Program-made: the position numbers and the translations under genes | Shown: positions 1 to 6,365 of the stretch, piece by piece | Layout of the letters: each line of letters opens with the position of its first letter | Numbering within the stretch: the stretch's first letter is position 1 | The notes under the pieces: generated by a model | Told to the model about the DNA's origin: nothing | The model's database searches: none | What the model saw: only the letters and a program-made list of their open reading frames with translations | From: M55B154 sp964345775 | GTDB taxonomy: Bacteria > Spirochaetota > UBA4802 > UB4802 | DNA: 9,984 bases | Reading direction: 5' to 3' | NCBI GenBank assembly: GCA_964345775.1 | Contig: CAYFSO010000112.1 | Coordinates: 1-9,984 of the forward strand

Positions 1-870
1 CCTTTCAACAGTTTCAACGATTCCCATGTAATGTTTCATGGTATACTGGCGGTTTATTTTTTTAAGTATCCTGTCAGATCCGCTCTGCAGGGGCAGGTGC
101 AGCGAGCGTGATATGACCGGGTTGTCACGTATCACCTTTATAATATTATCATCGAAATCCTTTGGATGGGAGGTGAGAAAATTCAAGCGGTTAAGACCCG
201 GGATTACGGCAACTCTTTCTAAAAGCCTGTAAAACGGGATGTCGTTGCTGTCATGCCCGTACTGGTTCACGTTCTGGCCAAGCAAAGATATCTCGGTTAT
301 TCCCTGTTGGGCAAGGAGCCTGCAGTACTGGAGTACCTGTTCAGAAGGAAAGGATATGAGAGTTCCCCGTACGTACGGTACGATGCAATACGAGCAGAAG
401 TTGGTACATCCGTGGGTGATGGTTACCCACTTGTGCCAGGGATTTAAGTCAGGATGATGTACAAGCTGGTAGTCTATCCTTGATCCGAAATCATCAATTT
501 CCTGTGAAAGGTAGCTGTTGCGGTTGTTGTCATCTATGTATCCTGTAACGTGTTCACCAATGTGCGGGGTGTGATACGGGCCAACCACCATCTGTATGGT
601 GCCGTCATCAAGCAGGGTTTCACCAAGACGCTGGGCCATGCATCCGGCAACAACAATTATTGAACCGGGCGCGGCAGCCCTTGCCCGTCGTATCCGTGAA
701 AGTGCACGTTCTTCCGCGTGGCTTCTTACACTGCAGGTATTAAAGATGATAATACCGGCGTCCCCCTCTACGGTGGCTCGATGAAAACCGCAGCGTGAGA
801 GTGACAGGTCCATAAGCTCAGAATCACCTTTGTTCATCTGGCAGCCGAAGGTCTCTATGTGATATTTCAT
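1..870 (-). CDS. miaB: MiaB, tRNA-2-methylthio-N6-dimethylallyladenosine synthase (partial, C-terminus off the left edge)
   Basis: This is a radical-SAM methylthiotransferase. By family knowledge it adds the 2-methylthio group to isopentenyl-adenosine-37 of tRNAs reading UNN codons. The first 290 codons are open to base 1 with no stop. The N-terminal UPF0004 domain shows its three cluster cysteines: FGCQMN (Cys10), NTCSVR (Cys46) and VAGCMAQR (Cys77). The radical-SAM motif is GCTNFCSYCIVP (Cys155, Cys159, Cys162). GCQMN with NTCSVR favours MiaB over RimO or MtaB. The end of the radical-SAM barrel and the TRAM domain lie outside the window. The ATG at 870 is 5 bases after the stop of the racemase-like gene. 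A GTG at 876, in frame two codons earlier and overlapping that stop as TAGTG, is better placed (6 bases) behind a weak AGGTAG (883-888) and may be the true start. The two genes are very likely co-transcribed. Confidence 0.93.
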   Translation of the reverse strand, partial: MKYHIETFGCQMNKGDSELMDLSLSRCGFHRATVEGDAGIIIFNTCSVRSHAEERALSRIRRARAAAPGSIIVVAGCMAQRLGETLLDDGTIQMVVGPYHTPHIGEHVTGYIDDNNRNSYLSQEIDDFGSRIDYQLVHHPDLNPWHKWVTITHGCTNFCSYCIVPYVRGTLISFPSEQVLQYCRLLAQQGITEISLLGQNVNQYGHDSNDIPFYRLLERVAVIPGLNRLNFLTSHPKDFDDNIIKVIRDNPVISRSLHLPLQSGSDRILKKINRQYTMKHYMGIVETVER

Positions 871-875
871 GTTCA

Positions 876-2060
876 CTATGAACTACCTATAGCACCGTTA
901 TCAGACATGTTCACAATTTCTTCGTCAGTATATCCCAGGGATGTGAGTATTTCACTGTTGTTATAGCCGGGTGTATTCCCGGCTACGGCCGCGGTGTAAT
1001 TGCCCGAGGCGAATTTCAGGGGTGAAGATACCTGCCTGAATTGTGTACCGTTCTCATTGGATATTGTGACGATCATGTCACGTTCAGAGAGGGGTGGATT
1101 ATCAACCGCTTCCCTCATTGTATACACTGGTTCAACGCACGCATCGACGTGTTTGAATTTTTCTACCCAGTATTCAAGCGTATGCGAAGCGATCACGTCC
1201 GCCACCTCTTTTTTAGACTTATGCATGGTATCTTCATTGACCCCTGCCAGGGATAACAGGTGGGTACAGCCGGTGATCTCACAGAATGACTGGAAGAAGC
1301 CGGGTTCAATGGGGCCAACTGACAGAAAACGTCCATCTGAGGTGCGGTAGAAATCATAGATGGTGCCGCCGTTCAGCATCTCCGATTCGGCCTGCGGTTC
1401 TTTTCCGTCGGACAGGAATCCCGCGGTTGAGAACATGGTCATGGAGAACACCCCGTCGGTAATGGATATATCAACGTAGTCGCCTTTTCCCGTGCGAAGC
1501 CTTTGTATGTACGCGGCAAGTACCGCTATTACAAGGTTCTTGGAGCCGCCGGCAATATCAGCTATCTGTATGCCGGAAAGGGACGGGCCGCTGTTTTTTC
1601 TGCCCGAGAAGGATTCTACACCCGAAAGTGCCATGTAATTGATATCATGGCCGGCACGTGACCTGTAGGAGCCGGTCTGCCCGTAACCGGTAAGGGAGCA
1701 GTATATTATGCGGTCATTTATTTTCTTTAGATCATGGTAGCCAAGGCCAAGTCTTTCCATGACGCCGGGCCTGAACTGTTCAACAATAATGTCGTATTCC
1801 CCCGCAAGCTTATGTATAATTTCAATGGCTTCTTCTTTTTTCAGGTTCAGCGCAAGTGAGCGTTTTCCCCGGTTGATGTGGGCATAAGCCGCGGAAATGC
1901 CGTCAACAAAGGGAGGTACCATACGCATGAGGTCGGGATTGGTGCTGTTCTCAACCTTTATGATATCAGCTCCCAGGTCGGCAAGCATCATGGTGCCGAA
2001 AGGACCCGGAAGCAGGTAGGTGAAATCAAGGATCTTCATGCCGTTAAGTGGGTATTCCAT
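876..2060 (-). CDS. Type III CoA-transferase fold protein, alpha-methylacyl-CoA racemase-like (CaiB/BaiF family)
   Basis: This 394-residue protein is of normal length for the CaiB/BaiF/AMACR family, which act on acyl-CoA thioesters as transferases or 2-methylacyl-CoA racemases. The N-terminus, with LLPGPFGTMMLADLGADIIKVE at about residues 16-37, is the CoA-binding start typical of the fold. The middle reads AGHDINYMALSGV (136-148) and IQIADIAGGS (164-173), then YRT.DG.F.SVG.IEP.F (238-255). His138, Asp168 and Glu252 match the catalytic His, Asp and Glu known from Mycobacterium tuberculosis methylacyl-CoA racemase (H126, D156, E241). This makes racemase more likely than CoA transferase, but the substrate is unknown. 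The ATG start has a GGAAGG Shine-Dalgarno 5 bases upstream. miaB follows directly. No linked beta-oxidation or CoA-ligase gene is present in the window. Confidence 0.85.
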   Translation of the reverse strand: MEYPLNGMKILDFTYLLPGPFGTMMLADLGADIIKVENSTNPDLMRMVPPFVDGISAAYAHINRGKRSLALNLKKEEAIEIIHKLAGEYDIIVEQFRPGVMERLGLGYHDLKKINDRIIYCSLTGYGQTGSYRSRAGHDINYMALSGVESFSGRKNSGPSLSGIQIADIAGGSKNLVIAVLAAYIQRLRTGKGDYVDISITDGVFSMTMFSTAGFLSDGKEPQAESEMLNGGTIYDFYRTSDGRFLSVGPIEPGFFQSFCEITGCTHLLSLAGVNEDTMHKSKKEVADVIASHTLEYWVEKFKHVDACVEPVYTMREAVDNPPLSERDMIVTISNENGTQFRQVSSPLKFASGNYTAAVAGNTPGYNNSEILTSLGYTDEEIVNMSDNGAIGSS

Positions 2061-2065
2061 GGTAT

Positions 2066-2071
2066 CCTTCC
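2066..2071 (-). promoter_or_regulatory. Ribosome binding site of the racemase-like gene
   Basis: GGAAGG reads on the minus strand 5 bases before the ATG at 2060 and fixes that start. The bases from 2068 through the start codon (AGGATACCATG) recur exactly in the purB leader. No convincing promoter was found upstream, between 2072 and 2160. Confidence 0.6.
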
Positions 2072-2131
2072 ACGTACAATATGGTATTTTTTAATGAACG
2101 ATATATATGGCCTGCAGTCAAGCAAAACTAA

Positions 2132-2652
2132 TTTAACGGTATCGTGTTTACCGCTATTTTTGCCCTGGCGTTTCCACTATTCAGTGATAAAAGATTGCTT
2201 TTATCCTACATTATTTTATTCCTGATCTCTTTTTCAGGTATCTTTGTGTATTACATGTTCAAGGTTAATACCATAATTACAATGGCTGATAAAGAAGACG
2301 AGGAGAGCAGGAAAAACCTGCGAAAAAATTTCAGTGAATGCGCCCACCTTACCATGTATGCTAACATAATCTACCTGGTAATGATATATGTACCCCTCTT
2401 TTTTTTAATGTACTTCATGTACGGGTATACGAAGTTGATCCTGGCGGCATTTTTTTTCATACAATCAAGAACGGTAACCGGGGCAATAGATGTAAGGATC
2501 GCGGACTCTTTCTCCTATCTGAAACCATCAAGACGGTAAACGAAGAGGCCGGGCACTTCGTGGAAAGGGCCCGGCATCTCTCGCAAAGTGCCGACGAATT
2601 GAAGTCCATGGCTCTTTCCCTGAACCGGGCCCTCGAGAAGTTCAGGGCGTAA
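2132..2652 (+). pseudogene. Remnant of a methyl-accepting chemotaxis protein (5' truncated, signalling core deleted, frameshifted)
   Basis: This is the only plus-strand gene material, filling the gap between the racemase-like gene and purB. From 2132 to 2539 one frame encodes about four hydrophobic helices: one near the start, then around LLLSYIILFLISFSGIFVYY, YANIIYLVMIYVPLFFLMYF and KLILAAFFFIQS. A charged loop (MADKEDEESRKNLRKNF) separates the second and third, as in receptors with several membrane helices before HAMP. A different frame, ending in TAA at 2650-2652, encodes about 43 residues, with HLSQSADELKSMALSLNRAL and a terminal EKFRA. This is the usual amphipathic C-terminus of a chemoreceptor. 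The HAMP region and the conserved cytoplasmic hairpin between them are absent, so a deletion of several hundred bases whose length is not a multiple of three joined the two near 2485-2520. At the 5' end an in-frame TAA (2129-2131) is followed only by a GTG (2144) with no ribosome site, so the true start is also lost. A small live membrane protein is less likely. Confidence 0.72.
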
Positions 2653-2657
2653 TTGTC

Positions 2658-3953
2658 TTACTGGATACCGGCCTTCTTGAAAACATAGTCTATATTGTCG
2701 AGGTATCGCGACAGTGAGAATATTGCATCAAGCTCATCACCCGTGATGCGGCCTGATACTCGTTCATCTTTGCCGGCAAGCTCTCTCAGGGTGCCTTCGC
2801 GTTTCCAGACCCTCATGGCGTGTTCCTGTACAATCTCATACGCCTCTTCCCGGCTATATCCGGTTTCCACCAGTTTCAGCAGCAGGGACTGAGAGAAGAA
2901 CAGTCCCCCGGTGCGGTCAATGTTTTCCTGCATGGATTCGGGGTATACATGAAGGTTCTGTATAATGAAGATCATCCTGTGCAGCAGGTAATCAAGGGCA
3001 ATGGTGGAATCGGGCAGTATCACCCTTTCGGCGGATGAATGTGAGATGTCACGTTCGTGCCACAGTGTCATGTTGTCCAGTGCTGTCTGCAGGTTGGACT
3101 TGATAACCCTGGACAAGCCCGATACCCGTTCAGACAGGATGGGATTTCGCTTGTGCGGCATGGCTGAAGATCCCTTCTGGCCTGACTGGAAGGGCTCCTC
3201 TATCTCCCGTACCTCTGTTCGCTGAAGATGCCTGATCTCCGTGGCCAGCTTGTCCAGCGTGCCCGCGGTTATGGCAAGTGCTGCCATGAACTCCGCGTGC
3301 CGGTCCCGCTGAATGATCTGGGTGGATATGGGATCGGGCTGCAGTTGAAGGGACTTGCATACCATGCTTTCGATCTCCGGGGAGATGCTGCTGAAAGTTC
3401 CAACCGCTCCTGAGATCTTTCCGAACGAGATATTCTCGATGGCCCTCTCAAGGCGTGCAAGATCGCGTTCGAATTCCTTGTAGTACAGCGCCATCTTCAT
3501 GCCAAATGTGGTTGGTTCGGCATGCACACCGTGTGACCGGCCCATGCAGGGAGTTTTCTTGTAGGCGAGGGCCTGCGCGTGTAATGCTTCCATCAGCTGT
3601 TGTATTCCCTTCACCAGTATATTTCCGGACTGTTTCAGCTGTATGGACAGGGCGGTATCACCGATATCGCTGGAGGTAAGGCCGTAATGTATGAACCGGC
3701 TTGATGGTCCAACGAATTCTGCCACCGATGTGAGAAAAGCGATTACATCATGGTGCACCTGGCTTTCGATCTCTTCTATGCGATTGAGGTCGAAGTCGGC
3801 CTTTTCCCGGATGGTCTTCATGTCCTCTTCGGGAATAACACCCATGCTGGTGTGGGCCTCGCAGGCGGCAATTTCTATATCAAGCCATATCCTGAACTTG
3901 TTTTCAAGGGACCAGATGTCCGCTATCTCTTTCCTGGAATATCTTTCTATCAT
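2658..3953 (-). CDS. purB: Adenylosuccinate lyase
   Basis: This is the cytosolic tetrameric enzyme of purine synthesis. It splits SAICAR to AICAR plus fumarate, and adenylosuccinate to AMP plus fumarate. The 431-residue length equals that of the Bacillus subtilis enzyme. Positions known to be catalytic there fall on the same residues here: His68 (VHHDVIAF), His89 (FIHYGLTSSDIGDT), His141 (GRSHGVHAEPTTFG), and Lys268 and Glu275 around the fumarase/ASL signature GSSAMPHKRNP (261-271). No truncation is seen. The start is the ATG at 3951-3953, with AGGAT 7 bases upstream. A second ATG 4 bases earlier, out of frame, opens a 17-codon reading frame. recO lies 79 bases upstream, so purB may be read from the same transcript. 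A TAAAAT in the gap could be a -10 element but has no good -35. The gene ends 5 bases from the end of the convergent chemoreceptor remnant. Confidence 0.97.
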   Translation of the reverse strand: MIERYSRKEIADIWSLENKFRIWLDIEIAACEAHTSMGVIPEEDMKTIREKADFDLNRIEEIESQVHHDVIAFLTSVAEFVGPSSRFIHYGLTSSDIGDTALSIQLKQSGNILVKGIQQLMEALHAQALAYKKTPCMGRSHGVHAEPTTFGMKMALYYKEFERDLARLERAIENISFGKISGAVGTFSSISPEIESMVCKSLQLQPDPISTQIIQRDRHAEFMAALAITAGTLDKLATEIRHLQRTEVREIEEPFQSGQKGSSAMPHKRNPILSERVSGLSRVIKSNLQTALDNMTLWHERDISHSSAERVILPDSTIALDYLLHRMIFIIQNLHVYPESMQENIDRTGGLFFSQSLLLKLVETGYSREEAYEIVQEHAMRVWKREGTLRELAGKDERVSGRITGDELDAIFSLSRYLDNIDYVFKKAGIQ

Positions 3954-3960
3954 ACATGGT

Positions 3961-3965
3961 ATCCT
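3961..3965 (-). promoter_or_regulatory. Ribosome binding site of purB
   Basis: AGGAT on the minus strand lies 7 bases before the purB ATG (3953) and only 3 bases before the out-of-frame ATG at 3957. The spacing therefore favours the purB start. It is part of the 11-base AGGATACCATG also found at the start of the racemase-like gene. Confidence 0.5.
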
Positions 3966-4032
3966 GTAACTTTGATTTTAGCGAAAGATCCAGTTTTGAA
4001 AGAATACGCGGGTAAATCAACAATTTTTTATG

Positions 4033-4791
4033 TTACCGGTAATGATCAAAAAGGAGAGTTTTTGACTTGATGGTGGTGTGAAAGTAGTGTTCAAGGAATA
4101 GCGATACCGGGAACAGCAGCCTGGTGAGCTGGCTTTCACTGTATTTTTCGTGTCTCATCTCATTGAACTTCCTCGAAAAGCTTTCATGAAAAAAATCAAG
4201 CATGGCAGGATTCACGGGATTGCTGCGATTGGCATCGGGGCTGGACCGGCAGCAGGAGCCGCATACGGCATGGAGATCATCAACATGTATCTTGAATTCA
4301 GTGGTAATGGGTTCCCCGCACAGGGCGCAGGTTCGTATGGATGGGAGTATACCGATCATGTGAAGCAGGTGAAGGGTAAAGCATACTGTCAGGTGCAGCG
4401 GGGAACCGGTGGTTTTCATGGTATTAAGCGCAGAGTACAACAGGTTGTAGATGGGTTGTGCCGGGTCTCCGGGAGCGGTTGCCCTGTCAACCGTTTCAAG
4501 CATGTAATAGACATTGAGTATCTTGCCAAGGTCGTCCCGTATTTCCAGGATGTCCTGTATGAGGGTGAACTCGTTGGCCACGATGACCGGGCGGTTTTCA
4601 CGATAATAATATACAAGATCAAGGGCTGAGCCCGCCTCTACGGCTGAACGCGGGCGCTTTTTGCTTTTACGCAGTCCCTTGAATATAAAGGTACGTTTGC
4701 CGTATTCACCGGTAAAGATGGTGGCGATGGTATCGGCCTCTCCCGAGGAACGGGACTGAAGAATGATGCCGCTGGATTTCTGAATCTCCAT
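4033..4791 (-). CDS. recO: DNA repair protein RecO
   Basis: RecO works with RecF and RecR to load RecA onto SSB-coated single-stranded DNA at gaps, and it also anneals complementary strands. The 252-residue protein has the normal length. The N-terminal OB-fold starts with the typical opening SSGIILQSRSSGEADTIATI (6-25), followed by TGEYGKRTFIFKGLRKSKKR, in which the basic run is the expected DNA-binding surface. The C-terminal helical part carries a zinc-type motif, CALCGE (Cys155, Cys158) with CGSC (Cys177, Cys180), as in many bacterial RecO proteins. The start codon overlaps the stop of the upstream CBS-domain gene as TAATG, and no Shine-Dalgarno is evident, so translation is probably coupled. 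The corC-type gene next to recO is an arrangement met in many bacteria. Confidence 0.93.
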   Translation of the reverse strand: MEIQKSSGIILQSRSSGEADTIATIFTGEYGKRTFIFKGLRKSKKRPRSAVEAGSALDLVYYYRENRPVIVANEFTLIQDILEIRDDLGKILNVYYMLETVDRATAPGDPAQPIYNLLYSALNTMKTTGSPLHLTVCFTLHLLHMIGILPSIRTCALCGEPITTEFKIHVDDLHAVCGSCCRSSPDANRSNPVNPAMLDFFHESFSRKFNEMRHEKYSESQLTRLLFPVSLFLEHYFHTTIKSKTLLFDHYR

Positions 4792-5651
4792 TACGTGGTA
4801 TCACTGTCTTGTAATATACTGACGATTATCCTGTTGATCCGGGTTCCCTTTATGTCCTTGATCTTGAAGGACAGGTCGCCGTAAGAAACTGTTTCATTTT
4901 TCACGGGGATCTTCCCGAAAAGGTCGAATACCAGTCCGCCGATGGTATCAAATTCATTAGAGGGAAGTGCATAGCCGGTCTCATTGTTGAAATCGGTGAT
5001 GGTCAAACGTGAATCAACCTCGTACACTCCCTCATCAACTGTTTGTATTTCGGGTGCCTGGTTCTCGTCAAATTCATCTTCAATTTCACCAACTATCTCT
5101 TCCAGTATGTCCTCGAGGGTTATAATTCCGGCAACCCCCCCGTACTCGTCCACAACGATGGCCAGGTGCAGCTTGCGGAGTTTGAATTCAAGCAGCAATT
5201 CGTCAAGCGGCATGGTCTCTGGAACGAAATATGGCTTGTGAAGAAGTTTCTTGATGATGAACTTTTTCTTCTTCTCAACAAGGAATATGAGAAGATCCTT
5301 CGCGTACAGTATCCCTGTAATGTTATCAATGGTATTCTCGAAAACGGGAATACGGGAATGACCTGCCTCGAAGACCAGTTTAACAATGTCCCTTAGCTGG
5401 CAGTTTGATTCAATGGCAACAATATCAACACGCGGGATCATTATCTCACGAGCGTTCTTCTCTGAAAGTTGCACGATACCACGGATCATCTCTTTCTGAG
5501 ATAATTCCAGGCTGTCAAAATCGAGGGAGAAGTCCTCTATGTTATTCTGAAATGACTGGTTATCATTTTTACCGGATGGGTTGAGCAGTCGGGACAATAA
5601 ACCTGGTCTTTGCTTACGGTCACTATGCGACTCGGGATTATCAGATGTCAT
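4791..5651 (-). CDS. corC: CorC/HlyC (TlyC)-type CBS-pair protein, cytosolic
   Basis: This 286-residue protein is close to the roughly 290 residues of E. coli CorC. After a polar N-terminus (1-50) come two CBS domains: about 66-128, with AREIMIPRVDIVAI and HSRIPVF, and about 135-195, with LAIVVDEYGGVAGIITLEDI and an acidic EIVGEIEDEFDE tail. A CorC_HlyC C-terminal domain follows (about 205-282, with IGGLVFDLFGKIP). CBS pairs bind adenine nucleotides. Family members are linked to magnesium/cobalt efflux, while the old haemolysin label is doubtful. No DUF21 membrane domain is present, so the protein is soluble. The ATG at 5651 lacks a close ribosome site. A perfect GGAGG (5670-5674) is 18 bases away, and an in-frame CTG (5658-5660) sits 9 bases after it, so initiation three codons earlier is possible. 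The stop overlaps the recO start. Confidence 0.9.
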   Translation of the reverse strand: MTSDNPESHSDRKQRPGLLSRLLNPSGKNDNQSFQNNIEDFSLDFDSLELSQKEMIRGIVQLSEKNAREIMIPRVDIVAIESNCQLRDIVKLVFEAGHSRIPVFENTIDNITGILYAKDLLIFLVEKKKKFIIKKLLHKPYFVPETMPLDELLLEFKLRKLHLAIVVDEYGGVAGIITLEDILEEIVGEIEDEFDENQAPEIQTVDEGVYEVDSRLTITDFNNETGYALPSNEFDTIGGLVFDLFGKIPVKNETVSYGDLSFKIKDIKGTRINRIIVSILQDSDTT

Positions 5652-5698
5652 GGCTGGCAGTCTTTTTGTCCTCCATAAAAGTTTGTTCTATTTTGCAA

Positions 5699-5725
5699 AT
5701 ACTAATAAAACAGAAAATATGTCAA
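5699..5725 (-). promoter_or_regulatory. Possible sigma-70-like promoter for the corC-type gene and recO
   Basis: On the minus strand a perfect TTGACA (5720-5725) is followed after 15 bases by TAGTAT (5699-5704), a four-of-six match to the -10 consensus. It lies in the AT-rich 88-base gap before the CBS-domain gene. The -35 is excellent, but the -10 and the short spacing are poor, so this is only a candidate. Confidence 0.35.
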
Positions 5726-5739
5726 CAGCATTTTACACG

Positions 5740-6285
5740 TTATTCCCACACGGTGAAAGTCTTGATGGTGTTTATCAGCGCGTTGGCTCCCTGTATGCAG
5801 TCATCCTTTGAGAGGTTGCAGTCATTGTAAAGTGAATCAGCCATGAACTTTCTCATGGCCAGGTATACGTCTTCAGTGGGGAAAAAAATAAATGAGAAGT
5901 TATCTCCTTCCTTGTTCAGGATGGTAAAGGACGAATGTAACATGACCGGTTCCCTGGGAACCATTATCTTTTCCTGTTTTTTTCCGGTCATGATGTCAAG
6001 GTCGTCGAACCTGTATGGAATGCTCTTTCCTTTTTCGCGGTGTACGGGTTCTTCGTGTTTATGCGTGTATGTTGGGGGCTCCACCAGTATATGTGTCCTG
6101 TTCCCGTCCGTCTTGAAAGTAAGGCCCTCGGCCGTGCGGTAGATATCCTTAACATTGGCATACGCGGTGATCTCGTATATTGAATAGACAGATGAAGGAT
6201 CAAAAAAAGAAGAAATTATAAATCCGCCATTGGCAGGTATCTGCTCGTCAAGATAAGCTTTTAAAAGTCCCGTTGCCTTTGCCAT
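5740..6285 (-). CDS. Uncharacterised 181-residue cytosolic protein
   Basis: I do not recognise this family. The protein has no signal peptide, no membrane helix and no clear metal or nucleotide motif. The N-terminal half (about 15-75) looks like alternating beta strands (GGFIISSFF, SVYSIYEITAYA, LTFKTDG, THILVEP). A polar, histidine-rich stretch follows (about 71-90, with THKHEEPVHREKGK). Another strand-rich part comes next (about 105-145, with VMLHSSFTILN and NFSFIFFPTEDVY). The end is helical and contains two cysteines (DCNLSKDDC). The start is well supported: GAGAGG (6293-6298) is 7 bases before the ATG, and a good promoter lies just upstream. The gene leads a run into the corC-type gene and recO, with an 88-base gap before the first. 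The layout suggests a housekeeping or lineage-specific role, but no function can be given. Confidence 0.8.
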   Translation of the reverse strand: MAKATGLLKAYLDEQIPANGGFIISSFFDPSSVYSIYEITAYANVKDIYRTAEGLTFKTDGNRTHILVEPPTYTHKHEEPVHREKGKSIPYRFDDLDIMTGKKQEKIMVPREPVMLHSSFTILNKEGDNFSFIFFPTEDVYLAMRKFMADSLYNDCNLSKDDCIQGANALINTIKTFTVWE

Positions 6286-6292
6286 TGATATA

Positions 6293-6298
6293 CCTCTC
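6293..6298 (-). promoter_or_regulatory. Ribosome binding site of the 181-residue protein
   Basis: GAGAGG on the minus strand, 7 bases before the ATG at 6285, is the reason for accepting this start. Confidence 0.65.
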
Positions 6299-6316
6299 TA
6301 CTATTTTTGTGGGAAA

Positions 6317-6345
6317 AGTATACTGCAATGGTTGTGTATGATCAA
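6317..6345 (-). promoter_or_regulatory. Sigma-70-like promoter for the 181-residue protein (and probably corC-recO)
   Basis: On the minus strand TTGATC (6340-6345) is separated by exactly 17 bases from TATACT (6317-6322). These match consensus at four and five of six positions. Transcription would begin near 6310, giving a leader of about 25 bases before the ATG at 6285 that includes the ribosome site. It sits directly behind the permease stop. The T-rich stretch there has no GC-rich stem, so no intrinsic terminator is evident between the two units, and read-through from the permease is possible. Confidence 0.6.
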
Positions 6346-6365
6346 TAAAAAAAATAATAATTATG

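Noticed and set aside
368..381. A palindromic run of CGTACGTACGGTACG type.
   Set aside because: It encodes the conserved PYVRG of MiaB, directly after the CIV of the radical-SAM motif, so coding constraint explains it.
2061..2130. A search for a promoter of the racemase-like gene (TTGACT or TTGCTT with nearby TATATATC).
   Set aside because: No pair had both acceptable matches and a spacing of 16-18 bases, so none is annotated.
2548..2575. A perfect 7-base GC-rich inverted repeat (GCCGGGC with GCCCGGC, 14-base loop), a possible terminator for purB.
   Set aside because: It lies inside the coding sequence of the chemoreceptor remnant, 83 bases past the purB stop. It has no T-run after it on either strand, so it is not a convincing intrinsic terminator.
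4150..4629. A 159-codon plus-strand frame opposite recO, and similar long plus-strand frames opposite purB, the CBS-domain gene and the iron-sulfur gene.
   Set aside because: These are shadows of well-supported genes. They show no recognisable domains or start signals.
6346..6362. An AT-rich stretch after the permease stop, considered as an intrinsic terminator.
   Set aside because: No GC-rich stem precedes the T-run on the minus strand, and the stretch runs straight into the next promoter.
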